Shown here: one piece after another, positions 1-7,704 of the stretch | Numbering within the stretch: position 1 is the stretch's first letter | How the letters are laid out: every line of letters starts with the position of its first letter | From: Desulfobacteraceae bacterium | GTDB lineage: Bacteria > Desulfobacterota > Desulfobulbia > Desulfobulbales > Desulfobulbaceae | Assembly (NCBI GenBank): GCA_022837185.1 | Contig: JALHJD010000019.1 | Coordinates: forward strand, 1 to 20,856 | Direction of reading: 5' to 3' | DNA: 20,856 nt | Position numbers and translations under genes: made by a program | The notes under the pieces: generated by a model | Told to the model about the DNA's origin: nothing | The model's database searches: none | What the model saw: the letters and a program-made list of their open reading frames with translations, nothing else

Positions 1-534
1 GGTGCGGCTGCCGTCCGGCCCGGCTATGGTTGACGCACCATACGGCGAGCAGCCGCTGATCCGCTCGATCTCCATCTGGCCGGGGAAGGTGTACGGCAGC
101 CCGACAAGCACCATGCCGAGATGCAGCAGCACCGGGTGGAAAGTGAGAATCGTCGATTCCTGCCCCCCGTGCTGGGTATTGGAACTGGTGAACACGCTGC
201 CGGCCTTGCCGACGAGCGCCCCGCTCTGCCAGAGTTTTCCCGTGCCGTCAAGGAACTGCTTCATCTGACCGCACATGTTGCCGAACCGGGTCGGGGTTCC
301 GAAAATAACGGCGTCCGCCTCCCCCAGTTCATCGACGGTGCAGACCTGCACATCCTTCTGCGCCTCGAGGGTTTCGACCGCACCCATCTTCTCCAGCACA
401 TCCCGGGGCAATGTCTCGGGAACACGGCGCAATTCCGCCTGCACACCATCAACGGAATTGGCACCGGCCAGGATATGGCGGGCCATAGCATGGATATGCC
501 CGTACATGGAATAGTAAACGACCAGCAGTTTCAT
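1..534 (-). CDS. wrbA: NAD(P)H:quinone oxidoreductase WrbA, 3' end outside window
   Basis: Flavodoxin-fold FMN enzyme that reduces quinones by two electrons and so avoids semiquinone and superoxide formation; cytosolic. The first 178 residues are visible. They begin [18 protein letters not shown] (the FMN phosphate-binding loop of the family), followed by the flavin-contacting segment [19 protein letters not shown] near residues 80-98, then [11 protein letters not shown], and [15 protein letters not shown] at the window edge. The order and spacing match WrbA, which is usually about 200 residues, so only a short tail is missing. The start is supported by an AGGAG ribosome site a few bases upstream. 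A promoter-like sequence lies about 80 bp further upstream. The family call is firm; in vivo substrate is not known from sequence. Confidence 0.95.
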   Translation of the reverse strand, partial: MKLLVVYYSMYGHIHAMARHILAGANSVDGVQAELRRVPETLPRDVLEKMGAVETLEAQKDVQVCTVDELGEADAVIFGTPTRFGNMCGQMKQFLDGTGKLWQSGALVGKAGSVFTSSNTQHGGQESTILTFHPVLLHLGMVLVGLPYTFPGQMEIERISGCSPYGASTIAGPDGSRT

Positions 535-576
535 GGCGCCTCTCCTTCATCCATTATCCGGATTCTTTGATTTTCC

Positions 577-608
577 GGGCGGGGCTCCGCTCTTGCCGAT
601 CCCCGCCC
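577..608 (-). promoter_or_regulatory. 8-bp perfect hairpin in the wrbA leader
   Basis: GGGCGGGG at 577-584 pairs perfectly with CCCCGCCC at 601-608 across a 16-nt loop. Read on the minus strand it begins almost exactly where the predicted wrbA transcript would start and is followed by GGAAAATC. It could be a 5' stabilising stem, an attenuator, or a terminator for upstream minus-strand transcription; the lack of a T run argues against a standard terminator. Confidence 0.4.
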
Positions 609-613
609 TGATT

Positions 614-643
614 AATATAGTATGTTCTGGGCTGAATGAGCAA
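614..643 (-). promoter_or_regulatory. Candidate sigma70-type promoter for wrbA
   Basis: On the minus strand TTGCTC (638-643) and TATATT (614-619) are separated by 18 bp, in an AT-rich island within otherwise GC-rich sequence. The predicted start of transcription is near 607, leaving a leader of about 70 nt before the wrbA ATG. Judged by eye only. Confidence 0.4.
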
Positions 644-856
644 TTTATGTTCCAGTTGTCCGACCGGCACCGTATCACATGACAACAATACCATGCAAAG
701 CGTTATTCCGCCATGGTGCCCTGCAGCGATGCGGCCGGTCATTTTCCCTGCCGGTCGGGCACGCTTATTGATTGCCGGAAATCGTCGGCTCGCGGGCGAA
801 ACGGGCCATGAATGACAGGTGTATTCTCACCATCCACCCCGGAAAGGAGGAAAGCC

Positions 857-1144
857 ATGAGCATGAAAGACGCGTACCAGAAAAAAATGGAAGCCCAGCT
901 CAAAGAATGGTCCGCCAAAATCGATGTATTGAAAGCCAAAGCGGACAAGGCCGGCGCCGAACAAAAGATCAAGTACAACGAAATGATCGAATCCCTCCGG
1001 GCCAGGCAGGGCAAAGTGCGGGAAAAACTCGACAAGCTCCGCGCCTCCAGCGGCACGGCATGGGAGGAGGTGCGCGGGAGCGTCGAGCATGCCTGGGACG
1101 AATTGAAAAATGCCGTGGAGCGGGCCGGGAAAAAATTCAAATAA
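857..1144 (+). CDS. Small helical protein of the sll1863 stress-response type
   Basis: A 95-residue, highly charged, almost wholly helical protein without signal peptide or membrane segment. Heptad-like Lys/Glu/Ala/Leu patterns run from MKDAYQKKMEAQLKEW to the C-terminus. The last third (AWEEVRGSVEHAWDELKNAV) is an amphipathic helix of the kind seen in proteins annotated as sll1863-family stress response proteins. The ATG at 857 is chosen over an in-frame ATG at 812 because GGAAAGGAGG lies just upstream of it. It is monocistronic as far as can be seen. The family call is from remembered similarity; biochemical function is unknown. It is the first of three roughly 100-residue helical proteins in this region. 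Confidence 0.8.
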   Translation: MSMKDAYQKKMEAQLKEWSAKIDVLKAKADKAGAEQKIKYNEMIESLRARQGKVREKLDKLRASSGTAWEEVRGSVEHAWDELKNAVERAGKKFK

Positions 1145-1620
1145 CGGCCGGCAACACCGTATTCCGGCTCCGGGCGGCACCGAAAAGCGCTCCACCGCGC
1201 ATCGCTTATTGCGAACCGCAACAACGCGGCTGCCTTCATCGGGGAGATGAAGCCCCTTTTCACCTGACCACGGACGCGCCGGCAACCGGGAAAAAGGAAG
1301 CTCCTGACCGCACAGTGCCGGACTCAGGCAACGGAGCCCGCACCGGAGACCTGTTTCCCGTGCCTGCCCATCCCTCCCGAAGCGTAATCCGCTTTTATCG
1401 GACACTGTCCGGAGGGACAAGACTCCCGATTGAGCCTGCCCCCAGCCGAAAGTCGTTGCCCCCCGGCAGAGCTTTCATGGCGCCTTCCGGGCGGGAAAAA
1501 ATTCGGGCACGGTAGTTGCAGAATCAGGAAGAAGAGTGAACGCAACATCCCAAAATGTCCTGTTTCCCGTTCATCCGAACGACTGACGGGAGCAGGCGGA
1601 AAACGGACAGGAGAAAAAAC
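1145..1620. other. 476-bp spacer without a convincing gene
   Basis: No ORF with a ribosome site or family resemblance was found. A 13-bp interrupted palindrome CGGACACTGTCCG (1399-1411) could be an operator for the downstream gene, but nothing independent supports that. A long minus-strand open frame crosses the spacer and continues antisense through the two genes to the right; it has no recognisable domain and is treated as a GC-content artefact. Confidence 0.5.
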
Positions 1621-1926
1621 ATGGAACAGCAGAAAAAAATGGAAGAATCGTTTCTCCGGGCCCATCGGGAGTTTATGACCAACCTGAACGCCTCCCTCGA
1701 TATCCTTGAAAAAGACATCGACGAGGTGGGGGAAATGGCACAGATATGCACCGATGAATGGTGCAAGGCCACGGAAAACGTCCTGGACGAACTGGCCAAG
1801 GTGGTCTATTCCATCAGCGAACCCCGATGGCTGAGCGACGAGGACTCGCTGAAACTCAAATGCCTGCGGGAGCGGATACATAACCTGTACGGCAAATATA
1901 AAAAAACCAGTACAGCGTCGGCCTGA
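1621..1926 (+). CDS. Hypothetical 101-aa helical protein
   Basis: Not recognised. The product is acidic to neutral and predicted helical by its pattern (MEQQKKMEESFLRAHREF, then ASLDILEKDIDEVGEMAQ). It contains three Cys, two Trp and a Lys/Tyr-rich end (NLYGKYKKT), with no signal peptide or membrane span. An AGGAG site ahead of the ATG at 1621 decides this start over one at 1555. In size and style it resembles the product at 5661-5963 and more loosely the sll1863-type protein upstream, but I could not align them convincingly, so paralogy is only a suggestion. It lies about 140 bp before the rubrerythrin-like gene, same strand, and could be co-transcribed with it. Confidence 0.75.
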   Translation: MEQQKKMEESFLRAHREFMTNLNASLDILEKDIDEVGEMAQICTDEWCKATENVLDELAKVVYSISEPRWLSDEDSLKLKCLRERIHNLYGKYKKTSTASA

Positions 1927-2064
1927 CCCGCGGGCCGATGTCAGTCCGGCCCAGGTATTCGAAATGATCGCGGGATAATCCATACCCGTGCCCATGGTTG
2001 AATGCCTGGGCTGCGAACGTGCATCGGGACCCCCCGAATCCATGCCCTGAACAAAGGAGTCGGA

Positions 2065-2565
2065 ATGGACATTTATGAATACGCGATGCAGATGGAAGCC
2101 GACGGCGAAAAGTATTACCGCGCCCTCGCTGATCAAAGCAGCTCCCCCGGCCTGCAACGGATTTTTCTGATGCTGGCCGACGAGGAGGTCAAGCATTATC
2201 GGGTCGTGGAATTGATGCGCCGCCGTGAATCCGTCCTCCCTCCACTCGCCCGGACCGAAATCCTCGACAATGTCAAGAACGTCTTCGCGGAAATGAAAGA
2301 CTCCGAGCAGGACCTGCGCATTGATGCGACCGGGGCCACGCAAGCCTACATAAAAGCCAGGGACATTGAAGAGCAGAGCGAAAAATTTTACCGGGAGCAG
2401 GCCGGCAAGGTCGAGCATGCGGGGCAGCGGGAAATTTTTCTGCACCTGGCCGGGGAAGAGGCAAAACACCTGCGGATCATGGAAAATATCGTCGAATTCG
2501 TCTCCCGTCCCGAGCCCGGCAACTGGCTTGAAAATGCCGAATGGCATCATCTGGAGGATTATTGA
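2065..2565 (+). CDS. Rubrerythrin-like ferritin-fold di-iron protein
   Basis: A 166-residue four-helix-bundle protein with two copies of the rubrerythrin half-motif. Helix A has MEADGEKYYRALA (candidate ligand E11) and helix B has LADEEVKHYRVVE (E41, H44). The second half repeats it as IEEQSEKFYREQA and LAGEEAKHLRIME. These residues would bind a non-haem di-iron centre used in peroxide reduction or iron handling in the cytosol. No C-terminal rubredoxin domain (no CxxC pairs) is present, so it is a short erythrin-like form that would need a separate electron donor. AAAGGAG precedes the ATG at 2065, preferred over one at 2002. The superoxide reductase 4.3 kb downstream would generate the peroxide such a protein removes. 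Confidence 0.9.
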   Translation: MDIYEYAMQMEADGEKYYRALADQSSSPGLQRIFLMLADEEVKHYRVVELMRRRESVLPPLARTEILDNVKNVFAEMKDSEQDLRIDATGATQAYIKARDIEEQSEKFYREQAGKVEHAGQREIFLHLAGEEAKHLRIMENIVEFVSRPEPGNWLENAEWHHLEDY

Positions 2566-2568
2566 CCG

Positions 2569-2590
2569 GCCCTCCGGCCGGAAGGAGGGC
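2569..2590. terminator. Candidate hairpin between convergent genes
   Basis: GCCCTCC (2569-2575) pairs with GGAGGGC (2584-2590) over an 8-nt loop, exactly between the stop codon of the rubrerythrin-like gene and that of the convergent DoxX gene. There is no T run on either side, so it may act as a bidirectional stem rather than a canonical intrinsic terminator. Confidence 0.4.
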
Positions 2591-3066
2591 TACAGGCGGC
2601 CTAAACCATATCCCGGCGATTTCCGCCGGCACAGCAGGCCGTCCAGGGAGTATCTGCCCCCGCCGCCGCTGATCAGGGCGAGGCAGATGGCGATAACCAG
2701 CAGGTGGTATTCAAACCCCTCCCCCTGCTGCCCTCCGTACCAGTTCATGAAAAAACCGTGCTGAATATGATTGAGGGCCATGCAGACCGAGATGCTGACC
2801 AGAAAACCCAGGGCCCAGAGCCTGGTCAGCAATCCGGCCACGAGGAGCAGCGCGCCCCCCGACTCCAGGACAATAAGCAATACCGTGGCCCACGTCGGAA
2901 AGCCCATGGCCGCGAATGCCTCCAGCGTGCCCTGCGGGCCCGGCCCCTGGAACCAGCCCAATGCCTTCTGGGCGCCATGGGGGAACATCACCGCGCCGAG
3001 CATGACCCTGATGAATAATTGCCCCAGATCCTGATTCACTCCCAATCCACGACAGACAGCCGCCAT
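2590..3066 (-). CDS. DoxX-family integral membrane protein
   Basis: A 158-residue protein with four hydrophobic segments. The N-terminal part DLGQLFIRVMLGAVMFPHG, with GAQKALGWF after it, is the typical DoxX opening. Then follow TWATVLLIVLESGGALLLVA, LGFLVSISVCMALNH and EYHLLVIAICLAL. DoxX proteins sit in the cytoplasmic membrane and are linked to redox or oxidative-stress functions in some bacteria, but a general reaction is not established. The start at 3066 is chosen because AGGGAGG lies just upstream, whereas the longer open frame to 3207 has an atypical Arg/Cys-rich extension. It is divergent from the NAD-salvage pair and convergent with the rubrerythrin-like gene. Confidence 0.9.
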   Translation of the reverse strand: MAAVCRGLGVNQDLGQLFIRVMLGAVMFPHGAQKALGWFQGPGPQGTLEAFAAMGFPTWATVLLIVLESGGALLLVAGLLTRLWALGFLVSISVCMALNHIQHGFFMNWYGGQQGEGFEYHLLVIAICLALISGGGGRYSLDGLLCRRKSPGYGLGRL

Positions 3067-3305
3067 TTCCGCCTCCCTGTTGTCTCCTGTGAAAGCGTCC
3101 CGCTCCAGCCCATGCCGAAGCGCAAACGCCCTGTTTCTGCATCGGCAGGCAAGCAAGATTCCTGCCAGGCCTTTTCCGGGCGTTGCAGGGCCGCCCCCTT
3201 TCCTCATTTTATCCTTTGGTTCCCGGCGCGCTATTTGTTACCATGGAAGCAAAAGAAAAGATCAAACGCCTTGGGCGGCAAAATTCCAAAGAGGAGACCT
3301 GCTCC

Positions 3306-4886
3306 ATGCGTGACGCGGACAGGCAGACAGCGGAGGGGATACTGTTCACCGATCAATACCAGCTGACCATGGCCCAGCTCTATTATCGCATGGGCATCCA
3401 TGAACAGCAGGCCCAGTTCGATCATTTCTTCCGCAAATATCCGGATTATGGCCAGCATCAGGCCGGATACTGCGTCAACGCCGGCCTGGAATGGCTGCTT
3501 GACTGGCTGGACGGGGCGCGCTTCAGGGAAAGGGACGTGGACTATATGCGTTCCATGCGGGGCCGAAGCGGCAAACGGATTTTCGCCGACGACTTTCTCG
3601 CCTGGCTTGGGGCAAACGGCAACTTCGACGCCATCAGCATCCGGGCCATCCCGGAAGGGCGGGTTGTGCATCCCAATGTTCCGATAACCGTGATCACCGG
3701 CCCCCTGGCCATGGCTCAGATCCTGGAAAGTCCCCTCCTCAACCATCTCAACTATCAGACCCTGATCGCCACCAAGGCCGCCAGGGTGAAAGCAAGCTGC
3801 CGGGGCGGACAGGTGCTTGAATTCGGCATGCGCCGGGGCCCCGAACGGGGCGCCAATGCCGGCGTGCGGGGCGCCCTGATCGGCGGCGCCGATTTTTCAT
3901 CCAATGCCGGCATATCCCACGTGCTGGGCAAAACGCCCATGGGCACCCATGCGCACAGCATGGTCCAGGCGTTCATCGCCCGGGGCGGCAGCGAAATCGA
4001 CTCCTTTCGCGCCTATGCCGAGGTCTATCCCGACGATTGCCTGCTGCTGGTGGATACGGTGAATACCCTGCAAAGCGGGGTGCCCAACGCCATCCGCGTC
4101 TTTGAAGAGCTGCGCCGCAAGGGGCACCGGCCCGTGGGCATCCGTCTCGATTCCGGCGATCTGGCCTATCTTGCCATTCAGTCGGCCAAAATGCTCAACG
4201 AGGCAGGTTTTGCCGATGCCAGGATCGTTCTCTCCAACCAGCTCGACGAACTGGTCATCTGGCAGATCATCACCCAGATCCAGGAGGAAAGCGCCCGCTA
4301 CGGCGTCGAGCCCCAGTCGCTGATCGACCGCCTGATCTACGGGGTCGGCACCCGGCTGATTACCTCCAGCGGTTCCCCGGCCCTGGACGGGGTCTACAAA
4401 CTCGTGGCCCTCCGCAGCGGCAGCGACTGGCTGCCGGCAATCAAGATTTCGGAAACGCCGGCGAAAACCCTGAACCCCGGCCACAAGCAGGTGTGGCGGC
4501 TCTATGATGACCGCGGCAAGGCAATTGCCGATTACCTCTGCCTCCATGACGAAAAACCGGACGAAGAGCCTTCCCTCCACCTCCACCACCCCACCGATCA
4601 TACCAAGCACCGGACCGTGGAGGTCGCCCGGCTGTCGATAATGGAGCCGCTGCTCGTCGATATCATCAGGGACGGCCGTCCGGCCTACGCCCCCCCCACC
4701 CTGGATGAACTGCGGCAGCTGCGCAGCCGCGATGAGGACCGCCTCGATCCGGGGGTCAGGCGCCTGATGAATCCGCACATCTACCATGTCTCCCTCAGCG
4801 ACAGCTTATGGAACATGAAACAGCGCTTGATCGCCGAGGCAAAAAAATCAGGCAACCAGGCAGCAACCGCCCGCTCTTCAAACTGA
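3306..4886 (+). CDS. pncB: Nicotinate phosphoribosyltransferase
   Basis: A 526-residue cytosolic enzyme that makes nicotinate mononucleotide from nicotinate and PRPP, with ATP hydrolysis, in the Preiss-Handler route to NAD. Motifs in order: [13 protein letters not shown] (15-27), [18 protein letters not shown] (173-190), [12 protein letters not shown] (212-223) with the His region phosphorylated in the family, [17 protein letters not shown] (246-262), [13 protein letters not shown] (278-290), and YGVGTRL further on. It is slightly longer than many bacterial forms. The ATG at 3306 follows a GAGGAG site; an in-frame ATG at 3243 has no ribosome site. The gene for nicotinamidase begins 37 bp after the stop, giving a two-gene NAD-salvage unit. 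Confidence 0.95.
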   Translation: MRDADRQTAEGILFTDQYQLTMAQLYYRMGIHEQQAQFDHFFRKYPDYGQHQAGYCVNAGLEWLLDWLDGARFRERDVDYMRSMRGRSGKRIFADDFLAWLGANGNFDAISIRAIPEGRVVHPNVPITVITGPLAMAQILESPLLNHLNYQTLIATKAARVKASCRGGQVLEFGMRRGPERGANAGVRGALIGGADFSSNAGISHVLGKTPMGTHAHSMVQAFIARGGSEIDSFRAYAEVYPDDCLLLVDTVNTLQSGVPNAIRVFEELRRKGHRPVGIRLDSGDLAYLAIQSAKMLNEAGFADARIVLSNQLDELVIWQIITQIQEESARYGVEPQSLIDRLIYGVGTRLITSSGSPALDGVYKLVALRSGSDWLPAIKISETPAKTLNPGHKQVWRLYDDRGKAIADYLCLHDEKPDEEPSLHLHHPTDHTKHRTVEVARLSIMEPLLVDIIRDGRPAYAPPTLDELRQLRSRDEDRLDPGVRRLMNPHIYHVSLSDSLWNMKQRLIAEAKKSGNQAATARSSN

Positions 4887-4923
4887 TATAGTTCCCCCGC
4901 GCAAGGGGAAAAGGGAAAGAAGC

Positions 4924-5493
4924 ATGAACATCGAGCCGAAAAATGCATTGCGCCCTGGTGGCGGCCTCCTGCTCGTCGACGTGCAGAAGGATTTCTGCCC
5001 CGGCGGCAGACTGGCCATCGACAACGGCGATGCTGTTGTCCCGGTTCTGAACCAGTGGATAGAAGCTGCCCTGGCCCGCGGAATACCCGTTTATGCCTCC
5101 CGTGACTGGCACCCGCGCGGTCATCCCAGCTTTGCCGACCAGGGGGGAAAATGGCCGCCCCACTGCCTGGCCGACAGCGACGGCGCCCGTTTTCATCCCG
5201 GCCTGCGCCTGCCCGAGTCGGCGGTGATCATCACCAAGGGGGTGCGTTTCGACCAGGACCAGAATTCCGTGTTCGACCAGACCGGCTTTGCCGCCCGGCT
5301 GCGGCGCGACGGGGTGACAAGCCTCTGGGTGGGCGGGCTGGCTCTCGACGTCTGCGTCCTTGCCACGGTGCTTGATGCACTCCGGGAAGGCTTCGCGGTG
5401 AAGCTGATCAGGGATGGCACCCGGCCGGTATCCGAGGCCCGCGGCAGGGATGCCCTGCGGCGGATGCAGGAGGCGGGAGCCGAGATTATCTGA
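4924..5493 (+). CDS. pncA: Nicotinamidase
   Basis: A 189-residue isochorismatase-fold amidohydrolase converting nicotinamide to nicotinate and ammonia, which directly feeds the enzyme encoded just upstream. The catalytic triad is visible: D19 in LLVDVQKDF, K105 in IITKG and C144 in GLALDVCV. The metal-binding site is D61, H63 and H67 in SRDWHPRGHPSF. The length is normal for the family. The ATG follows AAGGGGAAAAGGGAAAG. With pncB it completes recycling of nicotinamide into the NAD pool. A cluster of hairpins follows the stop codon. Confidence 0.95.
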   Translation: MNIEPKNALRPGGGLLLVDVQKDFCPGGRLAIDNGDAVVPVLNQWIEAALARGIPVYASRDWHPRGHPSFADQGGKWPPHCLADSDGARFHPGLRLPESAVIITKGVRFDQDQNSVFDQTGFAARLRRDGVTSLWVGGLALDVCVLATVLDALREGFAVKLIRDGTRPVSEARGRDALRRMQEAGAEII

Positions 5494-5500
5494 ACATATT

Positions 5501-5519
5501 GCCCGCCGGAAAGGCGGGC
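5501..5519. terminator. First of three tandem hairpins after pncA
   Basis: GCCCGCC (5501-5507) pairs perfectly with GGCGGGC (5513-5519) across a 5-nt GGAAA loop, starting 8 bp after the pncA stop. No T run follows directly. Confidence 0.45.
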
Positions 5520-5525
5520 GGGACC

Positions 5526-5560
5526 GGCATCGGCCTGCCGTTGACCGGCAGGCCGATGCC
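5526..5560. terminator. Second hairpin, 15-bp perfect stem
   Basis: GGCATCGGCCTGCCG (5526-5540) is the exact reverse complement of 5546-5560, with a 5-nt TTGAC loop. This is the strongest hairpin I found in the window. It has no adjacent T run on either strand, so it may block antisense transcription, protect mRNA 3' ends, or be a remnant of a mobile palindromic element. Confidence 0.5.
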
Positions 5561-5572
5561 CTGTGGATTGCC

Positions 5573-5641
5573 TCAGGCAGCCATGCCGCGCACAACGACG
5601 CGGCTGTCTTCCTGCCTGAAATGCTTCTTCTGAATGTTTTT
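5573..5641 (+). terminator. Third hairpin with trailing T run, likely pncBA terminator
   Basis: TCAGGCAG (5573-5580) pairs with CTGCCTGA (5612-5619), and inside it CCGCG (5586-5590) pairs with CGCGG (5599-5603). A T5 run follows at 5637-5641, about 17 nt beyond the stem, which is farther than in a classical intrinsic terminator. Confidence 0.4.
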
Positions 5642-5660
5642 CCCTTGGACAGCCTCGCGG

Positions 5661-5963
5661 CTATCCGCCGTAATCATAATCAAACAGTACTTTTGACGTC
5701 TCCTTGTAGCGATTTTCAAGGTCACCCAGCCGTACCCTGATTTCTTTTTCCTCCGGGCTCCATTCAGTGGGGCACGAGGTGCGGAGCTTGTCGAGTCGGT
5801 CCTCGAGCTCCGTCATCAGGATATGCAGCCCGTTGATATCTTCATATATCTTTTCCTTATTTCCGGTGGGAGCCTTGTCCATTTTCCGGATGACATCGTA
5901 GAGCCTGGATTTCCACAGGTTCAGCTCCATTTCCACGTTACGGCAATATTCTTTGACTTCCAT
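5661..5963 (-). CDS. Hypothetical 100-aa coiled-coil-like protein
   Basis: Not recognised as a named family. The product is highly charged and predicted helical, with heptad-like stretches (DINGLHILMTELEDRLDKLR, then VRLGDLENRYKETSKVLF), a central TEWSPEEKE turn, two Cys, and a Tyr/Asp-rich end (FDYDYGG). No signal peptide or membrane span. The ATG at 5963 is preceded by AAAAGGAGC at good spacing. It is convergent with pncA and stands alone. Its size and composition recall the helical proteins at 857-1144 and 1621-1926, so all three may belong to a loose group of small stress-linked helical proteins, but this is inference. Confidence 0.8.
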   Translation of the reverse strand: MEVKEYCRNVEMELNLWKSRLYDVIRKMDKAPTGNKEKIYEDINGLHILMTELEDRLDKLRTSCPTEWSPEEKEIRVRLGDLENRYKETSKVLFDYDYGG

Positions 5964-6462
5964 GATGTTGCTCCTTTTGCCTGATTTTCTGTTTCCGGCA
6001 CGCCCCGGGCATCCCGCGCCGATACCGGACCGAATACTTCCCGCAGCGGGCAGAGAGCCGGACCGCTGCCCAGAGGATGCAGCAAGCGGAAGGTCCGGTG
6101 CGACTGCCCTTTTCTTCTATACACAGCAAGAAATATGCCATGGGCATATATCCGGTCCGGGTTCCCCCGGGAGCCGTTCGGGCACGTCTTTTGAATAAAA
6201 GACCGCAGCCGGGACATCGGTTGAACGGCGGATGTGGCACTATTACCTGCTCTCACTGGCCGGGGCCTTCCGGGCCCGGCATGTGCAGGTCTGGCAGATC
6301 GTTCTGTCCGCCGCCGGAAAAACAGGAGGGTACATCAGTCTGCGGTGCCCCTGGTGCGGCGGCTGAACACCCGGCACGATATGCAGGACTGCCCCCGCCT
6401 GACGGTGGCATGGTTTTTGATAGTCATACAGTTGATCACCGCCTGGCAAGGAGGCATTGCGC
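5964..6462. other. Roughly 500-bp spacer with a palindrome and one doubtful mini-ORF
   Basis: Most of this stretch shows no gene. GTCTTTT (6186-6192) and AAAAGAC (6197-6203) form an AT-rich 7-bp inverted repeat with a 4-nt GAAT spacer, unlike the surrounding GC-rich sequence; it could be an operator. It lies 28 bp before the mini-ORF at 6232 and about 260 bp before the frameshifted gene at 6463. Confidence 0.5.
6232..6366 (+). CDS. Doubtful 44-aa ORF ending in a CPWCGG motif
   Basis: ATG at 6232 opens a 44-codon frame starting MWHYYLLSLAGAFRARHVQV and ending GGYISLRCPWCGG just before the stop. The CPxCG-type end resembles one half of a zinc ribbon. There is no clear ribosome site and the whole ORF is short enough to be chance. 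Listed because it is too short for normal ORF callers and lies in an otherwise empty spacer. Confidence 0.2.
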   Translation: MWHYYLLSLAGAFRARHVQVWQIVLSAAGKTGGYISLRCPWCGG

Positions 6463-6794
6463 GTGCCCGATAAATTCATCAAAAAAAGCTTCAGGACCCT
6501 GCACGGCGAACTCCGTGAACAGCTCAGCGGCAAGCGGCAGGGTTTCATGATGTCCATCCCTGTGGGGGAATCCCTTTTCCCGGCAAGCCGCCCAGGCTCG
6601 AGATCGTCCTGCTTGATCCGGACGAAATGACCGTCGCCTTCCGAAAGGTCTCGGAAGCCAGGGGCATGAGCCGGAAAAAAGGAGAATGGAATATCGGGCC
6701 GACCACGGCGGCGGCGGAAAAAATCATTGCCTGGATAGACCAGATGATTTCACTGAAAACCGGCAGCACGGTCTATGAAATTGAGGAAATTTAA
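6463..6794 (+). pseudogene. Hypothetical gene with an apparent single-base frameshift
   Basis: A GTG at 6463 with AAGGAGG 7 bp upstream opens a frame reading VPDKFIKKSFRTLHGELREQ and on to MMSIPVGE. It then runs into poor sequence and stops at the TGA within GAAATGACC near 6630. The next frame, entered at the GGGGG run before AATCCC near 6564-6568, carries a good coding sequence to TAA at 6794 (PGKPPRLEIVLLDPDEM, then KKGEWNIGPTTAAAEKIIAW). Restoring one G gives an uninterrupted 110-residue protein (SIPVGGIPFPGKPPRLEIV). Either the gene is mutated, the G run is miscounted, or ribosomes slip there. I do not recognise the product; no membrane span or signal peptide is evident. Confidence 0.6.
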
Positions 6795-6895
6795 CTGATC
6801 CGGGTGTCCTGCCCGGTCGGAAGAATTCCGGTGCCGCAGGATTCACCCCGCTTCAAACCGCAACAACACGAATACATACAGGAGAGGAAAAAATC

Positions 6896-7291
6896 ATGAC
6901 CACGTTTGGCGAACTGTTTCAAAGTGCGGACTGGAAAAAGGAAAAGCATGTCCCGGTGCTGGAGTGCCCGGACAAGGTGAAGGCCGACGAGATATTCACT
7001 GTCGGCGCCTCCCTCGGCAAGGAGGTGGCCCACCCGAACACCACCGACCATCACATTCAATGGATCCAGCTCTACTTCAAGCCCGATGGGGACAAATTCA
7101 CCTACCAGGTCGGCTCGTTTACCTTCACCGCCCACGGTGCTTCCACCGAAGGCGCAGACCAGGGCCCGGTATACACCCACCACGCGGTGACCGCCGCCAT
7201 GAAAATCAAGCAAAGTGGGACCATTTTTGCCACCGCCCTGTGCAATATCCATGGTCTCTGGGAAAATTCCCGCAGGGTCGAGGTCGAATAA
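6896..7291 (+). CDS. Class II superoxide reductase (neelaredoxin type)
   Basis: A 131-residue cytosolic mononuclear iron enzyme that reduces superoxide to hydrogen peroxide without making oxygen, typical of anaerobes. The Fe(His)4Cys site is complete: H18 in EKHVPVLECP with catalytic E16 and K17, H46 and H52 in EVAHPNTTDHH, and C116 and H119 in ALCNIHGLW. The spacings (6 residues between the middle His pair, 3 between Cys and the last His) match the archaeal one-iron enzymes. There is no N-terminal desulforedoxin domain, so only the catalytic centre is present and rubredoxin or another donor must be encoded elsewhere. AGGAGAGG precedes the ATG. The rubrerythrin-like protein at 2065-2565 could remove the peroxide formed. 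Confidence 0.95.
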   Translation: MTTFGELFQSADWKKEKHVPVLECPDKVKADEIFTVGASLGKEVAHPNTTDHHIQWIQLYFKPDGDKFTYQVGSFTFTAHGASTEGADQGPVYTHHAVTAAMKIKQSGTIFATALCNIHGLWENSRRVEVE

Positions 7292-7397
7292 ATCCCACCC
7301 TGACAGGCCGGCTGTTGCCGCAACAGGCAGGAGCGGAACGCCTTGCCGACGGCCGGTCATTCCCTGACAGGGTCTTTTCCCCCGGCCGGGGCGGGCG

Positions 7398-7592
7398 TCA
7401 TTCCTTCCCTTCCGTTTCGCAGGCTGAACGGACAGCAGTGGCGGCCCTCCCTTCCGGCCGGGTGTAGAGGGACTCCGCCCGTATGGCGGTTTCGCGGGCA
7501 AACCCGTCCCGATCACTTCTCCTTCCCTGCAGGACAGCCTCCAGGTGTCCGAAAGTATAACGCAGCACTTCCTCCGGTGTCCGATTCTTCAT
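7398..7592 (-). CDS. Possible 64-aa hypothetical protein
   Basis: The frame starts MKNRTPEEVLRYTFGHLEAV and continues into an Arg/Glu-rich helical-looking sequence. The first 40 residues look like a genuine small helical protein, but the ribosome site is weak (GGGGGA upstream) and no family is recognised. It lies opposite the direction of both neighbours. Could be chance in GC-rich DNA. Confidence 0.3.
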   Translation of the reverse strand: MKNRTPEEVLRYTFGHLEAVLQGRRSDRDGFARETAIRAESLYTRPEGRAATAVRSACETEGKE

Positions 7593-7672
7593 GATCCGTG
7601 TCCCCCGGCGCTTTGTTTCTGGATACGGCCCTCTCCGCCGCTCCCTTCCACCCTCCGGTCAATCAATTACCG

Positions 7673-7704
7673 TGCCAGTTCCGGTTCGCTCCGGACAACT
7701 GGCA
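7673..7704. repeat. Bulged 12-bp hairpin
   Basis: TGCCAGTT (7673-7680) pairs with AACTGGCA (7697-7704), and the adjoining CCGG (7681-7684) pairs with CCGG (7691-7694), leaving a 2-nt AC bulge and a 6-nt loop. No T run is adjacent on either strand. It may be a structured leader element of the gene at 7906 or a decayed terminator. Confidence 0.4.

Noticed and set aside
554..742. 62-codon minus-strand ORF upstream of wrbA
   Set aside because: It overlaps the better-supported wrbA promoter and leader hairpin, and its translation resembles no protein.
1324..2550. 408-codon minus-strand open frame
   Set aside because: Antisense to two genes with strong ribosome sites and, for one, clear family motifs. 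The translation has no recognisable domain; a GC-rich artefact.
2590..3207. Longer DoxX start at 3207
   Set aside because: Adds 47 Arg/Cys/Gly-rich residues before the typical family opening; the ATG at 3066 has AGGGAGG.
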